A stretch of 64,000 nt of DNA from Primula veris (GCA_963682055.1 OY821743.1:36504702-36568701); one strand, 5' to 3'. Positions 45,231 through 58,751 are shown, counted from the stretch's first letter. The notes: generated by a model not told the origin, from the sequence alone. A program made the numbers and translations.

Positions 45231-48200
45231 TATTTTTCTAATTTGATTGAAAATATTGAAGATTTATTAACTGTTTAAGTTTGATATTAAGTTGAGTTGA
45301 ATCGGAGAATAATCTAATGTTTTTTTTTGAATGTTTGGTAGGTGTTTATTTTGAATGTTTTTTATTGCTAATTTCGGGATTTTAATATTATGTTTTCTGT
45401 TACTGAACTGAATGTGGCTCTTTTGTTGTTTTTGTATTTTTGAGCCATTTTTTGTGTTTTTAGTGTAAATTTAATTTTATTGATTCTTGTGTGTTGAATC
45501 GGAGAAGAATCTGATTTTTTTTTTGTTGATTAAATTGCTAATTTCGAGGTGAGCTTGTTTTGAATGTTTTTGTTGCTAATTTCGAGTTTTTTTTTTATTT
45601 ATTTACATTTTTTTATGTTAGAAAACTGAATGTGGCTCTTGATTTTTAGTGTTTTTAGTGTTTTGATTTTGAAATAATGTAAACTGGATTTGTTGATTTT
45701 TGTGTGTTGAATTGGAGAAGAAATTTATTTAATTTGGTTGACTAATTTCTAATTTTTTAAGGTATATTAATATCCTATATGTGTGTGTGTGTATATATAT
45801 ATATGATATGATATGTTGTAATGCTTTTTATTGTTAAAAAAATGAATGTGGATTTTATAGATTTAGGCCAATTTAATTTTGTGAAGATTGCTGTTATTTG
45901 GTTGATTGATTGCTAAAACTTTACGAATTTTTGGTTTACATGGATTTGAGATAGCGTAATAGTGTTTTGAATTAGTATAATAAATAGAGTTTGTTGATTT
46001 TTGTATTGAATCGGAGTAGAAAATTGATGCTACTTATCTTGAATTGTTTTTGCTGCTAATTTCCTATATTTACGATAAGTTGGATTGCTAAAAAAATGAA
46101 TGTGGATTTTATAAACCAATTTTGTTTTGTTATAATTGCTGTTATTTGGATGGTTAATAGCTAAAACTCTACTAATGTTTGTTTTACATGAATTTGAGAA
46201 TGTTTTGATTTTGGATACTTATTTGATAAATTTATTTTGTAATTTGGATCGGTGGAAAAAGACTGCCGTGTTATTTTGTGTTTGATTAATTGCTTAATTT
46301 TCGTAAATTTGTGGTAAGTTTGACTTTGAAGATGTATTTACTGAGCTGGTTAATATTACATAATTTATTTGGTTAAATTATTTGCTAAATCCTCTGTTTT
46401 GTAGCTGCTTCTGATTAAGTATCTAATAAGTTAAATGTTATTTTTGAATTGCGGAATTTGTTCTTATGGAGATCCACTATTTTAGTGTTAAGAGTGCTTT
46501 GATTTTGACTACTTATTAAATGAATTGGGTAATTTCCAGGTTCAATTGGTTAAATTACCAGATACTTAAAAAAAAAAAAAAAAACAGCTACTGTTATTTG
46601 AGAAAAAAATGCCGTGATTTGGTTGATTTATTACTAAAATTCTCTTAACGCAGTTTAACTGCTTCCAGTGATTAATTTTGTGGTTAGTTGATATTTTATT
46701 TTATTTTTCTGTTAAACACTGAATCTGGCATTTGTTTACATAGATTTTATCCAATTTTAGCGTTTTGAGTTCTTTAATTTTGATAATTTATTATCTGTAT
46801 TGCTAAAAGCTAGGTTGCTGTAAATTTTAGTTGATAATCGGTTGATTCTCTTATAGTTGAGGTAAATCTAATAGCTGCTTGTTATAGTTCACTTAGTTGA
46901 ATGATTTTGCTGTTAAATTGTAAATGTCTCTTATTCACGTTCTGCAATCTGCTTGATTTGATTTTTAATATCTACTAACCGAACAATTGGTTACTTTTCT
47001 GGTGTAAGTAATAAGTATGCTAGTTTTTTTTTACATATGATTTGATCTTTTAAATTTGAGCCAATAATTTAATGTTCTGCTTGTTTTGATTTTGAATTCT
47101 ATTTACTAACTGATTTGGTTTATTTGTAGGATAAATACGAGAAATAGCTGGTGCGACTGATTAACGCTTAGTTCTCATAACAGTTTAGTAAGTCTGATAT
47201 ATGCTCGTTAAGTTAGTGGTTTTGCTGTTGTTATGAATTAATCCTTTAAATTTGAGCCAACACTAACATTTAAATGCCGCGTTCTGTTTTTCTGCATATT
47301 TTAAGACGGAAAAAACTTCTTATTGTGAAACGGTAGATTCGTTAAGCTTACTAATTATGCCATTTTAACCCAGAAAAAGGCCAAAATACTTGGGCGTCAA
47401 TAAATGCATTAGTATAAAGTTTTTAACAGATAAGTTTAGTTTAATAAAAAGTTGAAACCAAACAAGTTAACTTTCCTACATTGTCTTTAAGTGGTTGAGA
47501 GAACTGAGAAGTAATGTTTTTCGTAATATTTGCCCGAATCTCAGTGACATAAGTGACATAAGCGGTATGCAATTGTCATTTTGTTTCCTATTTTCCTTTT
47601 TCCTGAATTAAATGAATGCTTTGTAGTCGGTTGCCCCGAATTTACTCTTCCCTTATCAAGCAAGATCTGTGTTTTTCCCCATGTGAACAACATTTTGGTG
47701 TTTATTTGATGATATTCTAAATTGGGTTGTGGAACTAATGCTGTAAATCTTAAGTACTTTTGGTTTTGCTTTATTTACTTACTCCCCTTAATTTACTTCA
47801 TTAATTAGTATTTGGCTTATGTGGCTGCAGTTTTTAAGGCAAATGTTCTGGCTTATATTAAGTCATGAGAAAATGTTCTGGCTTATGTGGAAACTAAATA
47901 CCTTTTTTTTCTAAGCTAACCAACCACATGCACTACAACTTTTTTACACTAAATTCAACAATTTGACAATCTGGATTTCTTTACATCTATTATCAACAAC
48001 TCAGATTTTCGCATTTGTTTGGTGTAAATGCCAAATGGGATCAGTTCTATTAGAGATGAGTTCTTGCTGGGTACCCTTAGTTCACTTGTATAATTAGTTT
48101 TTCAATCCAATCCCTTGTGTTTCTTCACAACCATTTTGATTCATTTTTACTTTTTTTTTTATGTGAATGAGAGTAATTCTATCATAGATAAATAAATGCC

Positions 48201-48899
48201 TGCAGAATTACAGATTTTTTTACAGTTAAGTAATTTTATTGGAATGAGATGAGTGTCTGCAGTTTTCAAGGAAAATATTCTGGCTTATTTTGAGTCATGA
48301 GAATAATTATGGGTGCTCAGTGTTTACTACTTAAAAACTTTTTTCCCTTCAAGGAAACTAAATATTTTTTCTTTCTAAGCTCGCTAACCACATGCACTAC
48401 AGCTTTTTTAGACTAAATTTGACAGTAAAAGCTGCAATGTAACAATCTATTTATGTCTGGATTTCCTTGCATCTATTACAGTATTTTGTTACAGTTTAGT
48501 ATTTTTATTGGAATGAGATGAGTGTCAACAGATGATATGGTTGCCTGCAGAATATGACCCAGTTTATATTTTGTTACATTCTTGGCAGCCATTTTTTTTA
48601 TAAATATATTTATAATAGGAAAGGGTTTACATGAAATATCACTCTTTTATAAGTTTTACATTCTAAGTTTTTGTTTAATCACCAATCAAGTTTCGCAAGT
48701 AACCTGTAAGGGATGAATTGTATGCTGAAGGATGGTTTTATATATTTAAACTGAGTTTTTTTTCCTGTCGCTTTAGAATTTAACTCGTCTCATTTACCAT
48801 ATGAAATTTAATCTGCCCTGATATTTTTTCCCTGTAACTTTGATGATTTTTTGCTTTTTTCTCATATCATAATTGAGTAATTATTCTTAATGTACTTAG
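45231..48899 (+). other. Probable 5'-UTR intron of FPP
   Basis: This is uniformly T-rich on the + strand, with intron-like composition. It holds internal repeats such as GAATCGGAGAAGAATCTGAT variants near the start, and two similar blocks near 47830-47990 and 48258-48480 that share TTTTAAGG/CAAATGTTCTGGCTTAT and CATGCACTACA motifs. It ends in TGTACTTAG just before the exon with the ATG. Confidence 0.55.
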
Positions 48900-48907
48900 A
48901 GTTCGAG

Positions 48908-51900
48908 ATGGATAAGCGGAGTTGGCCTTGGAAGAAGAAATCCGACAAGTCAGCAGCTGAGAAACCAGTTAATGCTTCAGACTCAGCTCCTCAGACTGAT
49001 CAAGTAATATTACGATTCGACTTTTCTATTTATTATATTCTAATATTGTTATATCCTCTTTTGATCATTCTATCATTTTTCTTGCTATAGGAAATCAATA
49101 AAAAACCGAAATATGTTCAGATCTCGGTGGAAACGTATTCGCACCTCACTGGGTTGGAGGACCAGGTGAAGAATTATGAGGACCAGGTGAAGAGTTTAGA
49201 AGAAGAAGTTGATGAACTGAATGAAAAGCTATCATCAGCTGATATAGAGATTACTGACAAAGAGAATATAGTGAAACAGCACAGTAAAGTTGCTGAAGAA
49301 GCTGTCTCGGGTATGACATTGTTCTAGTCGACATAAATATATCCATTCACACTTTTTGTTGATTCTGATTATCAATCAATGAAAAGAAAAGGCGGAATAG
49401 AAACAATAGGGTTTTCCAAATTTGTAAACTAAACAGCATTAGTAAGGCCAATAAGTCGAGATTTGTTCAAAGCATATTGGAAAACATGAATCTGAACTTA
49501 TTGATAATTGTATATAAGAAATGGCAAAAGGTCCAAAGGTCTAAAAGTGCCAAGTTTCTTAAACATTGTACCAAAAAAACCTTAACACGTAAAAACTAAG
49601 GACCACTGGTAATGAAAATGATACTGTAGGAACCAAATTTGGTGGTTACTGATTCTTAAACTTAACAGTACCATGTATACTTTCCCCTTTGATTCAGTGA
49701 AAGCTTTCTTAAAAACTTATGTATTTCTATATATGTCGAAGTGAGATGATTACAAATTTGTACAAAAACGTATTATCTGATTTTGAATTGTACCTTAAGC
49801 TTCAAGTTAGTAAGTGGTACCCTACCTGGCCTTTTTTTGCGCTTTGATACACTGCATAGGAAGTATAAAAATAGTTGGGGACTAAATTGGAAATACACTG
49901 CAGAAGCGTAAAAAGACTGAAAATATAGTATAAAAATGTTTAAAAAAAAACTAAGTAATAACCCAACTTGTGATGTTTCTCAATTTGTTAAACTGATTGT
50001 ACTTAATCAAAATCAGTTCATTTGTTAGTGGACAAAATATGATTAACGTATTGAAGCAATAGAGTCAGAAAAGACTGTAACTTACGTCGGTATTACATTA
50101 AAAAAAATCCTATTTGTGCTCCAGGCTGGGAAAAGGCTGAAGCAGAAGCTGCAGCATTAAAAGATCACTTAGAATCTGTCACCCTTTTAAAGCTAACTGC
50201 TGAAGATAGAGCCTCACATTTAGATGGTGCATTAAAGGAATGCATGAGACAAATTCGAGATTTAAAAGAGGAACATGAACGAAATTTACACGAATTTGTT
50301 CTCACTCAAACGAATAAGTTTGATAGGATGAAACACGAGTTCGAAACAGAAATGGCCAATCTAGACCAAGAACTGAGAAGGTCAAAAGCCGAAAATGCTT
50401 CTCTTTCCAGGTCTTTGCAAGAAAGGTCTAATATGGTAATCAAAATTAGCGAAGAAAGATCGCGAGCAGAGGCCGAAATCGAGTTGTTAAAAAGCAATAT
50501 TGATTCTTGTGAAAGGGAAATAAATTCGCTCAAGTACGAAATGCATATACTTACGAAGGAGGTTGAGATCCGAAATGAGGAGAAGAATATGAGTGCCAGG
50601 TCAGCAGAAGTGGCCAATAAGCAGTATTTGGAAGGAGTTAAAAAGATAGCTAAACTTGAATCGGAGTGCCAAAGATTACGTGGGCTTGTTCGTAAGAAGC
50701 TACCTGGACCTGCTGCTATGGCCCAAATGAAATTAGAGGTAGAGAGCATGGGCCGTGATTACGGAGACACTAGAGTTAGAAGATCACCCTCGAAACCACC
50801 CAGCCCACATTCACCACAATTTTCTGACTTCTCTATCGATAATAATATGCAAAAATTTCATAAGGAAAATGATTTTCTTACGGAGCGCTTGGTAGCAATG
50901 GAAGAAGAAACTAAAATGTTGAAAGAAGCTTTGGCGATGCGAAATAGCGAACTGCAAGCTTCCAGGAGTATGTGTGCTAAGACCATTAATAAGCTTCAGA
51001 GTTTAGAATCACAAGGTCAAAATAGTGATAACCACATTACAAGTCCCTTAAAAGCTAATGTTGTGACCCCAAGTGAAAGGTTTTTAAGCCATAGTGCTAG
51101 CAGTCCGCCTAGTTTTACTTCCGTTTCTGAAGAAAATGATGACCAAGAAAGTTGTGCTGGTTCGTGGGCCACGGTTTTGGTGACGGATAAACCTAAAAAA
51201 GGTGAAAGTGCCAGTAATTTGGAGCTTATGGACGACTTTTTAGAGATGGAAAAACTGGCTAATTCGCCAAATGAAAATATTCCAAAAGCAGTGACAAATG
51301 GTCCAGACTCACATCTCAGAGAAAAAAATGAGACTGACTTATCTCCTAATGGCGTCGCAAATGCTATGAACTTGCTTGTAGAAGATTCAGAATCTGGTGC
51401 TGAGGTGTCTCCTTTGAAAAAACTTCAGGCAAGGATCTCCATGTTGTTGAATTCTTTGCCGGAAGATGCTGACGTGGACAAAATATTAGATGATATTAAA
51501 AAATCTGTACAAAAAACATCAGCTAATAAAGAATTATCCCCAGAGGAGGAAATTACTTTATCAGGTGATCGAAAACCAGATGATGTAGCATCCATTATAA
51601 ACGACGAGCTGGCATTGGCCATATCTCAGGTACATGACTTTGTACAAGTCCTGGAAAAAGAAGCAATATCGTTACACGGATTATCATCTGATGAGGATGG
51701 ATTAAGTCATAAGATTAGGAATTTCAGCCTCACCCTCGACAATATTATTCAAGGAAAAACAAACCTGACTGAGTTTATTCTCGATCTTTCGCATGTTTTG
51801 AATAAAGCGAGTGAACTTCATTTTAATGTTCTAGGGTTTAAGAATAGCGAGACTGAAACAAACGGTTCTGATTGTATCGACAAAGTTGCTTTACCCGAGA

Positions 51901-53594
51901 ACATAGTGGTCGGGGATAGATACGGAAATAATTGTGCTCATTTCTCAGATCCCGACATTCCACATGAAGGGAATTATATCCCCACCATTGAATCAAATGG
52001 GAAATGCGATGAATTTGAAGAACTGAAACAAGAGAAAGAGGGGTTGGTTTTGGAATTGAATAAGAGTAATGAAAACTTCGAAAATATTAAGACTCGGCTA
52101 CATGAGACTGAGCAACTTTTGGAAGAAACTAAATCGCAACTTGCATCTGCTCAGAAAACAAACGGATTGGTTGAGACACAACTTAAGTGTATGGCCGAGT
52201 CGTACAAGTCTCTCGAAAATCGTGCTAATGAGTTACAAACTGAAGTGAATCTTTTGCAGGCGAAAGTAGAAAATCTTGAAAATGAGCTATTAACGGAAAA
52301 GAACAATAACCAGGATGCATTGACCAAGTGCAAGGATCTCGAAGAGCAACTACAAAGGTTTTCAATTAACCCTATTAATGCTTTTTGATCATTATCCTAT
52401 ATCAGTTTTGTTAATCAGCCAACTAAGTTTAATTCTGACAAATTTCTGGGTTTTTTTCCTACGTGTGTTTTGTCATTTTCAGTCTTACAGCTGGAGAAAA
52501 GAATAATCAGGTTAGCATTATACAACCATGTTTTCTTTCCTTTTAGAAACTCCTTAATTGTTTTTATTCTCTTGTTGTCGATTCTCTCACATATTGTTTT
52601 GAATTTATCGTATATGGACTTGAGTCCAAGGCTCGATAGTGTTTCATTTTCTCAGTTCTTTGCATCCGCTCAACTCTGATTTATAATTCTCAAATGTCAA
52701 TTCATATAAAAATTAACTATTAGACAAATATTCTGGCGCTACTATTAACTAGAGAGGTAATACCACTGAAAACTAATTCTATGTTAGGTTCGGTAGTTCA
52801 CTTTGCCTCCTTTAGCTCTTTCCTTATGTAGTACAGTAAGTAGTTTCGGAGTAAAGACGTTTTTTTTTTGCTCAAACGTTGTTTCGCCCAAACTAATTAA
52901 CTAGAAGTACCATCGTAATAGCTATTCTTCTTTTTATGAAACGATACGTCAATCTGGCTCCTCGTATTCATTTCTCATGTAATGTTGGTCTCAATTGTCT
53001 CATATCTCGAATCTCATTGACGTACAGTTATATTGTTTTAAGAGCACATCCATCCTTTTCTGAAATAATAACATATTAAGTTGAGAATTGCTAAGTTGAA
53101 ATTTAAGCACTTATGAACTTAATGTCAATAATACTGACCCTAAAACGATTGTTTTACAATTGCAGGAGAAAGATTTAGCAGCTGCAACAGCGAAGCTGAT
53201 GGAGTGTCAAGAAACCATATTTCTCCTTGGAAAACAATTAAACTCTCTCCGTCCCAGTACAGATATTACGGAATTGCCATTCAACAATAAGGCTCTCAAT
53301 GGTGATCATTTATCAGAAGAAGAATCGAATATAGGCGGAATGAATTTACACGAATACGATCAAATTGATAATCTGCAAAAATTTGGTGGCGAGTCCCCAC
53401 TAGATACAGATACATATATTTCCCCCTCCAATGGCGATACAAACACTCCATTGAGATCACCAATAAATTCAAGCAACTCGAAACACCGGCCCACTAAGTC
53501 TGGATCGTCTTCTTCGTCCTCAAACCCAACTCCTGAAAAAAATACCCGCGGTTTTAGCCGATTCTTCTCCACAAAAACCAAAAATGTTTATTAG
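48908..53594 (+). CDS. Filament-like plant protein (FPP; DUF869 coiled-coil protein), five coding exons
   Basis: FPPs are plant-specific long coiled-coil proteins; known members bind nuclear-envelope/WPP-type partners or act in vesicle tethering at cortical microtubules. Exons are 48908-49003, 49091-49310, 50125-52357, 52483-52510 and 53166-53594. All junctions are GT-AG and in phase, giving about 1001 residues, within the family's normal size. The start MDKRSWPWKKKSDKSAAEK is the family hallmark and decides the ATG; an in-frame ATG at 48890 lies before the splice site and is not used. Conserved blocks are ISVETYSHLTGLEDQVKNYE, VKQHSKVAEEAVSGWEKAEA, LKECMRQIRDLKEEHE (about 141-156) and VRKKLPGPAAMAQMKLEVE (about 294-312). 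A SPSKPPSPHSP linker lies near 326. Late coiled coils lead to KLMECQETIFLLGKQLNSL, and the Ser-rich end reads FSRFFSTKTKNVY. Exon 4 is only 28 bp. No lesion was seen. Which FPP paralogue it is was not decided. Confidence 0.95.
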
Positions 53595-54650
53595 CCATTT
53601 GTCACTATTGTGTTCTGGTTTCCAAGTGTCGTACTTTATCATAATTAGGAAAGAAAATCGAAAAACAAAAGGTAGCGGACTTTGAAAATAAATTTTATCA
53701 AACCAGGACTTGATATGATGAAACATAAGTCAGTTGGCTCTTTATTTTAAGTGTCAATTCAAGACCTTACTTGAAAAACTTCCACTGTAATTTTGTGCTT
53801 TTTGTAAGTCGATTTTGTTGTAGTTATTGCGTGAAGTCTATGTACATAATCTTCAGTGGCTTTGTTTGTTGGATTATTTGCCTGAACTACATCTTTATTT
53901 CTGTCTCTCCAATATATGTATGAATTTTATTGAACTTACGAGTGTTAATATAATTTTTTGGAGGTATGACTTACGAGCACGCCGAACAGTCGATGTAAAG
54001 TTTCTGTACAAGAATGTACGTCTTAACTATTATACAAGGTTAGAGCAGGCCTTCGAGCAAACGCTACAGCTTCCTTTTTTGTTTTCTCAAATTTAAAAAA
54101 AAAAAAAATTACACCCTTTTCAACTTTTACATAACAATTTTATATTCACACAAAACAGCAATTCTCCATAAATTTACTTATTTTTTATTTTTTTTCTCAC
54201 TTTCTAATTAATTTTATAATAAAGTAATAAACCCATGATATCTTTATATGTGATTTGCCCCCCAATGTTTAATATAAAATAATTATAAGGAGTCTTTTTG
54301 ATTCCTTTACGAGGCTTATTGAACCACATTTAAAATTTGATATTTTGAAAGAGAAATCTGATGCTTAATGTTTTCTTCTTAAAAGTAGCTATAATTCTCA
54401 TATTATGGATACAAGATCAAATAAGAAATGTATAGGTTAGCTGTTGTTTTGTGTGAATGTAAAAGTGTTATGCAAAATTAGAAAAAAAATATAGTTTTTT
54501 TTGTAAAATTTGAGGAAAAAAAAGAAAAAAAAAATTCAAATTTGGGAGAAGATCAAAAAGTTGCGAGTAACCTCGAGTAACGGGGGAGCAAGTTAAACTT
54601 TATTTAGAGTTTTTTCCCCTTACTTATAATAGAATATAATACTTGGCTAT
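53595..54650. other. FPP 3' UTR and intergenic DNA
   Basis: The first few hundred bases probably hold the 3' UTR. After that the DNA is A/T-rich, with no supportable gene. Confidence 0.5.
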
Positions 54651-54832
54651 CAGGGGAAGCTAAGTGGGGACGATCGGGTGCCACGGCACCCCCATAATTT
54701 TAGAAATCCCAAGTGACGCAATTTTTTTTTAGTACAATTTCTTTTTAGGTGTAGATTTGACACCCCATAAAAATATGTTACTTGTACATATATTTTGACA
54801 CCCCCCATTTACACATCCTGGCTTCGCTCCTG
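54651..54832. mobile_element. hAT-type MITE family 2, copy 2, exact 8-bp target duplication (TTGGCTAT)
   Basis: CAGGGGAAGCTAAG and CTGGCTTCGCTCCTG form the inverted ends. TTGGCTAT is present on both sides (54643-54650 and 54833-54840). The 182-bp body is close to 30091-30274, sharing GGACGATCGGGTGCCACGGC and GTTACTTGTACATATATTTT. Confidence 0.92.
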
Positions 54833-54840
54833 TTGGCTAT

Positions 54841-56879
54841 AACAACTATTTTCTTAGAAAGTTTGTTGGTTCCTTTTACTTTCACAAACTTGGTTACATG
54901 GCCATCACGGCTAGTTTTCAACTTTTTCCGTTTAAGCTCAAAACAATTAATTTTTGGCGTTTTTATTTTGTAATTATTTAGACTAATATCTATTGAAAAT
55001 GAAAAAACCAACAAAACTGATGATGGCGCATTAAATAATTTTAAAATATTCTGATGCCATCATCGTCCGTGAGTCTTGACTCGCTGCTCGAAAACAATTA
55101 ATAATTTAAAAATCTTCCAAGTCTCAACCCCATCCTATAATAATGCAAATTTAATGGCCCATCTAAGTCCGAGCTTTGCCGGCCGATAGACCGACATGTA
55201 TGACGAATAATGGATTGGGACCCAACAAGGGCTGTATAATGGGCTGGAAAGTAATAATTTTGCTCATAACCCCAATCTCTTTTAGATCAAAAGATAGAAA
55301 AGCTATTTCCGAAGAGAACGACACGAAGTACTTAGCAATAATTACGCTCAGAAATGTTGAAGTTGTGTTAGTTTTTGACCAGGCGTATAAGATGTATATC
55401 AGTAGCTTAAGACGAATAAGTTTTCAATAGATTAAAACTTGAACCGAGTCGTAAAATAGCATGAACTCTCTGGATTTGACTGTAAATGGATTGCAATATC
55501 ATTCTATTTATTTGAATTTATATGTTTGTAAACTTCAGTGCTTTATATTGACAGCCTAACATTTACCGTCTAACGCCCTAAAATTCATCAACTCCAGCTT
55601 AAGTTGTGCCTATACAAATAGCTTATAGCTCGCGAATTTTCGAAGAAAATGAGTAATAAAAGTAATCCTCAGGCCCTCATGAGATATATATTAAGATCAT
55701 GATCAAATTTTGTTACTAGGTTAGCAATGTAAGTAGTAATTTTATCATACAAATATACAATCGGTCCGCGTGAACAATCTAAAAGAGAGTGATGGAATCG
55801 GACCCTCCCTAATTAAGCATTATCGCCCGGGGATGTTCCATCGGATAAAAGAAATTCATCATAAGTAGTGATCAGTGACTATTCATCTCTAAGAAAGAAT
55901 ATATTAGACGTAACGATTATCTGTGAGATTATTCTTATATCTTGTCTGGTGTATTATAGATATATGAAGTTAGTTATTTACGACTATTAGTGTTTATTTG
56001 CACTCTGGATTAATCTTTTGATACATCTTTCTTGTGTTATTAATGGCAATGTTAATTGAATCTGTCTCATGATTTTGCTCACATGGATTCTCTGTTGATG
56101 ATGTATAATCAAGTATCCCCACCACTAATTACTACTTACTTGTTTCATTCAAACAATCAATCTCAAACATTGTTTTCTATTGATAATTTGCTTAGATCTG
56201 CAATTGTAAAATAGTATTTATAGAGCTTTAGACACTCAATTAAATTATTGTACAGGATCATGATAAAAGAAGGCAAACTTTGTAAATTACTAAATTGAAA
56301 CACCTAATAAGTCCACCGGCAAATCACGTCCCCTGTTACCCCGAATCTACCTATTAAATGTCGAGAAAAATCATATCGATATAAAAAGTACGAAAGCAAA
56401 ACACATCAATTGACTAAGATGTGATTAACCTGTGCTAACTAGTGAAAAGGACCAAAGAAATTGGCACCATTATACCTTTAATTACTCAAGAGACAGTATT
56501 AGTAATAAATTTCCAATAAATATATAACTTGGAAACTCTTACTTTTATCTAAAGACCATATCTCTTCCTTACAATCTGTAGCCCAACTATAACTTTCTTT
56601 TACTACTTATGAGAGTGATGAAATGCAAAATCAATTAAATAAATCTATGATACATTGTAAAATATCAGTTTTTTTCTCGATATGGGATTTGAAATACGTT
56701 TTAGCCAGGTTTCTTCCATCTATCGTCCCGTAACACGTTCGGCAAACATCCAGGTCCAAAACACACCTGAAAATTCGATTTTGGTAGTTCATCAACGTAG
56801 GTTTTCTTATTAGTCATTATAAAAAAATATATTACAGTGGGATGAGATGTCTTTTCTCTTTTTTTCCTTTTTGTCAAAG
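54841..56879. other. Gene-free intergenic DNA
   Basis: An 84-residue open frame at 55176-55430 has mixed composition but no family I recognise and no promoter context; it is left unassigned. Nothing else was supportable. Confidence 0.5.
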
Positions 56880-57456
56880 ATGTACAATTGCAATTACTAG
56901 AAGGTATGAAGGCTTTAGTACTGCAATAAATTTAATCAAAAGAATATATGCTAAACAAAATCTAATTTACAATTAACATCGGACCTGGTCGAGATAGTTA
57001 ATGCTAAGTTCGCTCTTCTTATGCTCTACGTCGCATTTCATATTTTGTGTCAAATGAAGTCAATAATGTACAATTGCATTTTGTGTCAAATGAAGTCAAG
57101 AATGTACAATTGCAATTTACTAGAAGGTATGATGGCTTTAGTACTGCAATAAATTTAATCAAAAGAATATATGCTACACAAAATCTAATTTAGAATCAAC
57201 ATCGGACCTGGTCGAGATAGTTAATGCTAAGTTCGCTCTTCTTATGCTCTACGTCGCATTTCATATTATGTGTCAAATGAAGTCAAGGATGTACAATTGC
57301 AAATTACTAGAAGGTATGATGGATTTAGTACTGCAATAAATTTAATCAAAAGAATATATGCTACACAAAATCTAATTTAGAATCAACATCGGACCCGGTT
57401 AATGCTACGGTCGCTTCTCTTATGCTCTACATATTATGTGGCAAATGAAGTCGATC
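56880..57456. repeat. ~187-bp tandem repeat, three units plus a 37-bp partial
   Basis: Units start near 56880, 57103 and 57289 with ATGTACAATTGC. All carry TACTAGAAGGTATGA, CAATAAATTTAATCAAAAG, AACATCGGACC and GCTCTTCTTATGCTCTAC (or variants). A 37-bp fragment (57064-57102) repeats the unit's end between units one and two. The last unit is shorter and more diverged. Confidence 0.9.
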
Positions 57457-58196
57457 TTATTTAAACTATGAAAGTCTTTTAAAATCACTTCTACTATATT
57501 TTTTTATATATTATTTTCAACATACTGATGTTCTTTAAGTTTGAAAATTATGAAAGGAGCAAAACTTATATACAATACATTATATCTTAAATTTGATACC
57601 TAATGTCATCACATTTTCAAGTTTAGAACATTAAGTTTCAATTAAAAATGAGGTTCTAAACACAACAAACCCTCTAAAATTAAGTGATTTTAGTGTATAT
57701 AGATAAAGGGGGCCTCTATCTAAAAACTACTAAATAATTCTACTAAAATAGTAAAATTCAATAAGAAGAAACAAAATACAACCATATTTTTCTTTAAAAA
57801 AATCCAATTATGTTTGTATTTCTCGAAAATTAATAATTTATGATACCGATAGAACCACAGTTATAAAAGGATATTCAAGTAAAATTATTATCCGAGTGTT
57901 ATATTGAATTTTTTGAATCAATACATTAGTTCAAGTCGGTACCTTAAGAATTTGTATTCAGAAAACTTATTAGGTTATCTATGACTAGTTCATAGAGGTT
58001 TTAATGTAGATCGTTAGTAATGCAGATTAGTTAAAGAAACTAATTAAATTTTTTTATCATAACTGGAAAAAAAACATGTTACAAAAAAGTAACAAAATAT
58101 ACGTTAAAATCAGCTACATGTTAAAACCGGTTAAATAAACTATATATATATATATTTTTATGGAACATATTTGGGCTGGTTGAGGCAACGAGGTAC
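57457..58196. other. Gene-free A/T-rich DNA
   Basis: No gene or bounded element could be supported. Confidence 0.5.
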
Positions 58197-58333
58197 ACAT
58201 TCATCCTAACTATATATATATATATATCTATTTAGTTTAGATCTTAATTACTTTTAAGTGAGTATTTTTTGTGAATATTTAAAAGTAATGTAGACCATTG
58301 AAAATAAACTAAATTGATGGTTAGGATGAATGT
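58197..58333. mobile_element. Fold-back (MITE-like) element, 137 bp
   Basis: ACATTCATCCTAAC at the left is inverted as GTTAGGATGAATGT at the right. Inner pairs are ATTTAGTTTA/TAAACTAAAT and TTACTTTTAA/TTAAAAGTAA, with a ~20-base central loop. A target duplication was not evident. Confidence 0.75.
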
Positions 58334-58373
58334 ATAAACATAGTGTTTTTTTTTTATGTGTGTATACATCATT

Positions 58374-58376
<3 letters not shown>

Positions 58377-58408
<32 letters not shown>
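58377..58408. repeat. TA microsatellite at the 5' side of Helitron-like copy 3
   Basis: A run of TA dinucleotides. A second run at 58718-58748 directly follows the element's CTAA end, so the element appears to have landed in a TA tract. Confidence 0.85.
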
Positions 58409-58412
<4 letters not shown>

Positions 58413-58413
<1 letters not shown>

Positions 58414-58715
58414 CATTCTATTATAATAAGGCAACTCAAGTCAAATGAGACTGTCCAATTTAACCATTTTTTTTCAAAAATACTCATATATTTTTTTATT
58501 AATTACAATAATACCATGCTCACATCAAAAAATAAAAAAATAAAATATAAAATAACAACTAATAACACTATGTGTCTATCTTTAACAACCAAAATTTTTT
58601 TTAAGTCTTATACTATTTTTTTTATTATTATCCACGTATTTGTATCATAACTACACTTATTTTTTATATTTTAATTGCATTGCGCGTCACACACGCAACG
58701 CGTGGGGCACGATTA

Positions 58716-58719
<4 letters not shown>
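58413..58719 (+). mobile_element. Helitron-like non-autonomous element, copy 3
   Basis: The 5' region TCATTCTATTATAATAAGGC starts with TC after A. The 3' end has GCATTGCGCGTCACACACGC then AACGCGTGGGGCACGATTACTAA followed by T. That gives a GC-rich hairpin a short distance before CTRR (here CTAA). It is ~307 bp and non-coding. Confidence 0.65.
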
Positions 58720-58749
<30 letters not shown>

Positions 58750-58751
<2 letters not shown>

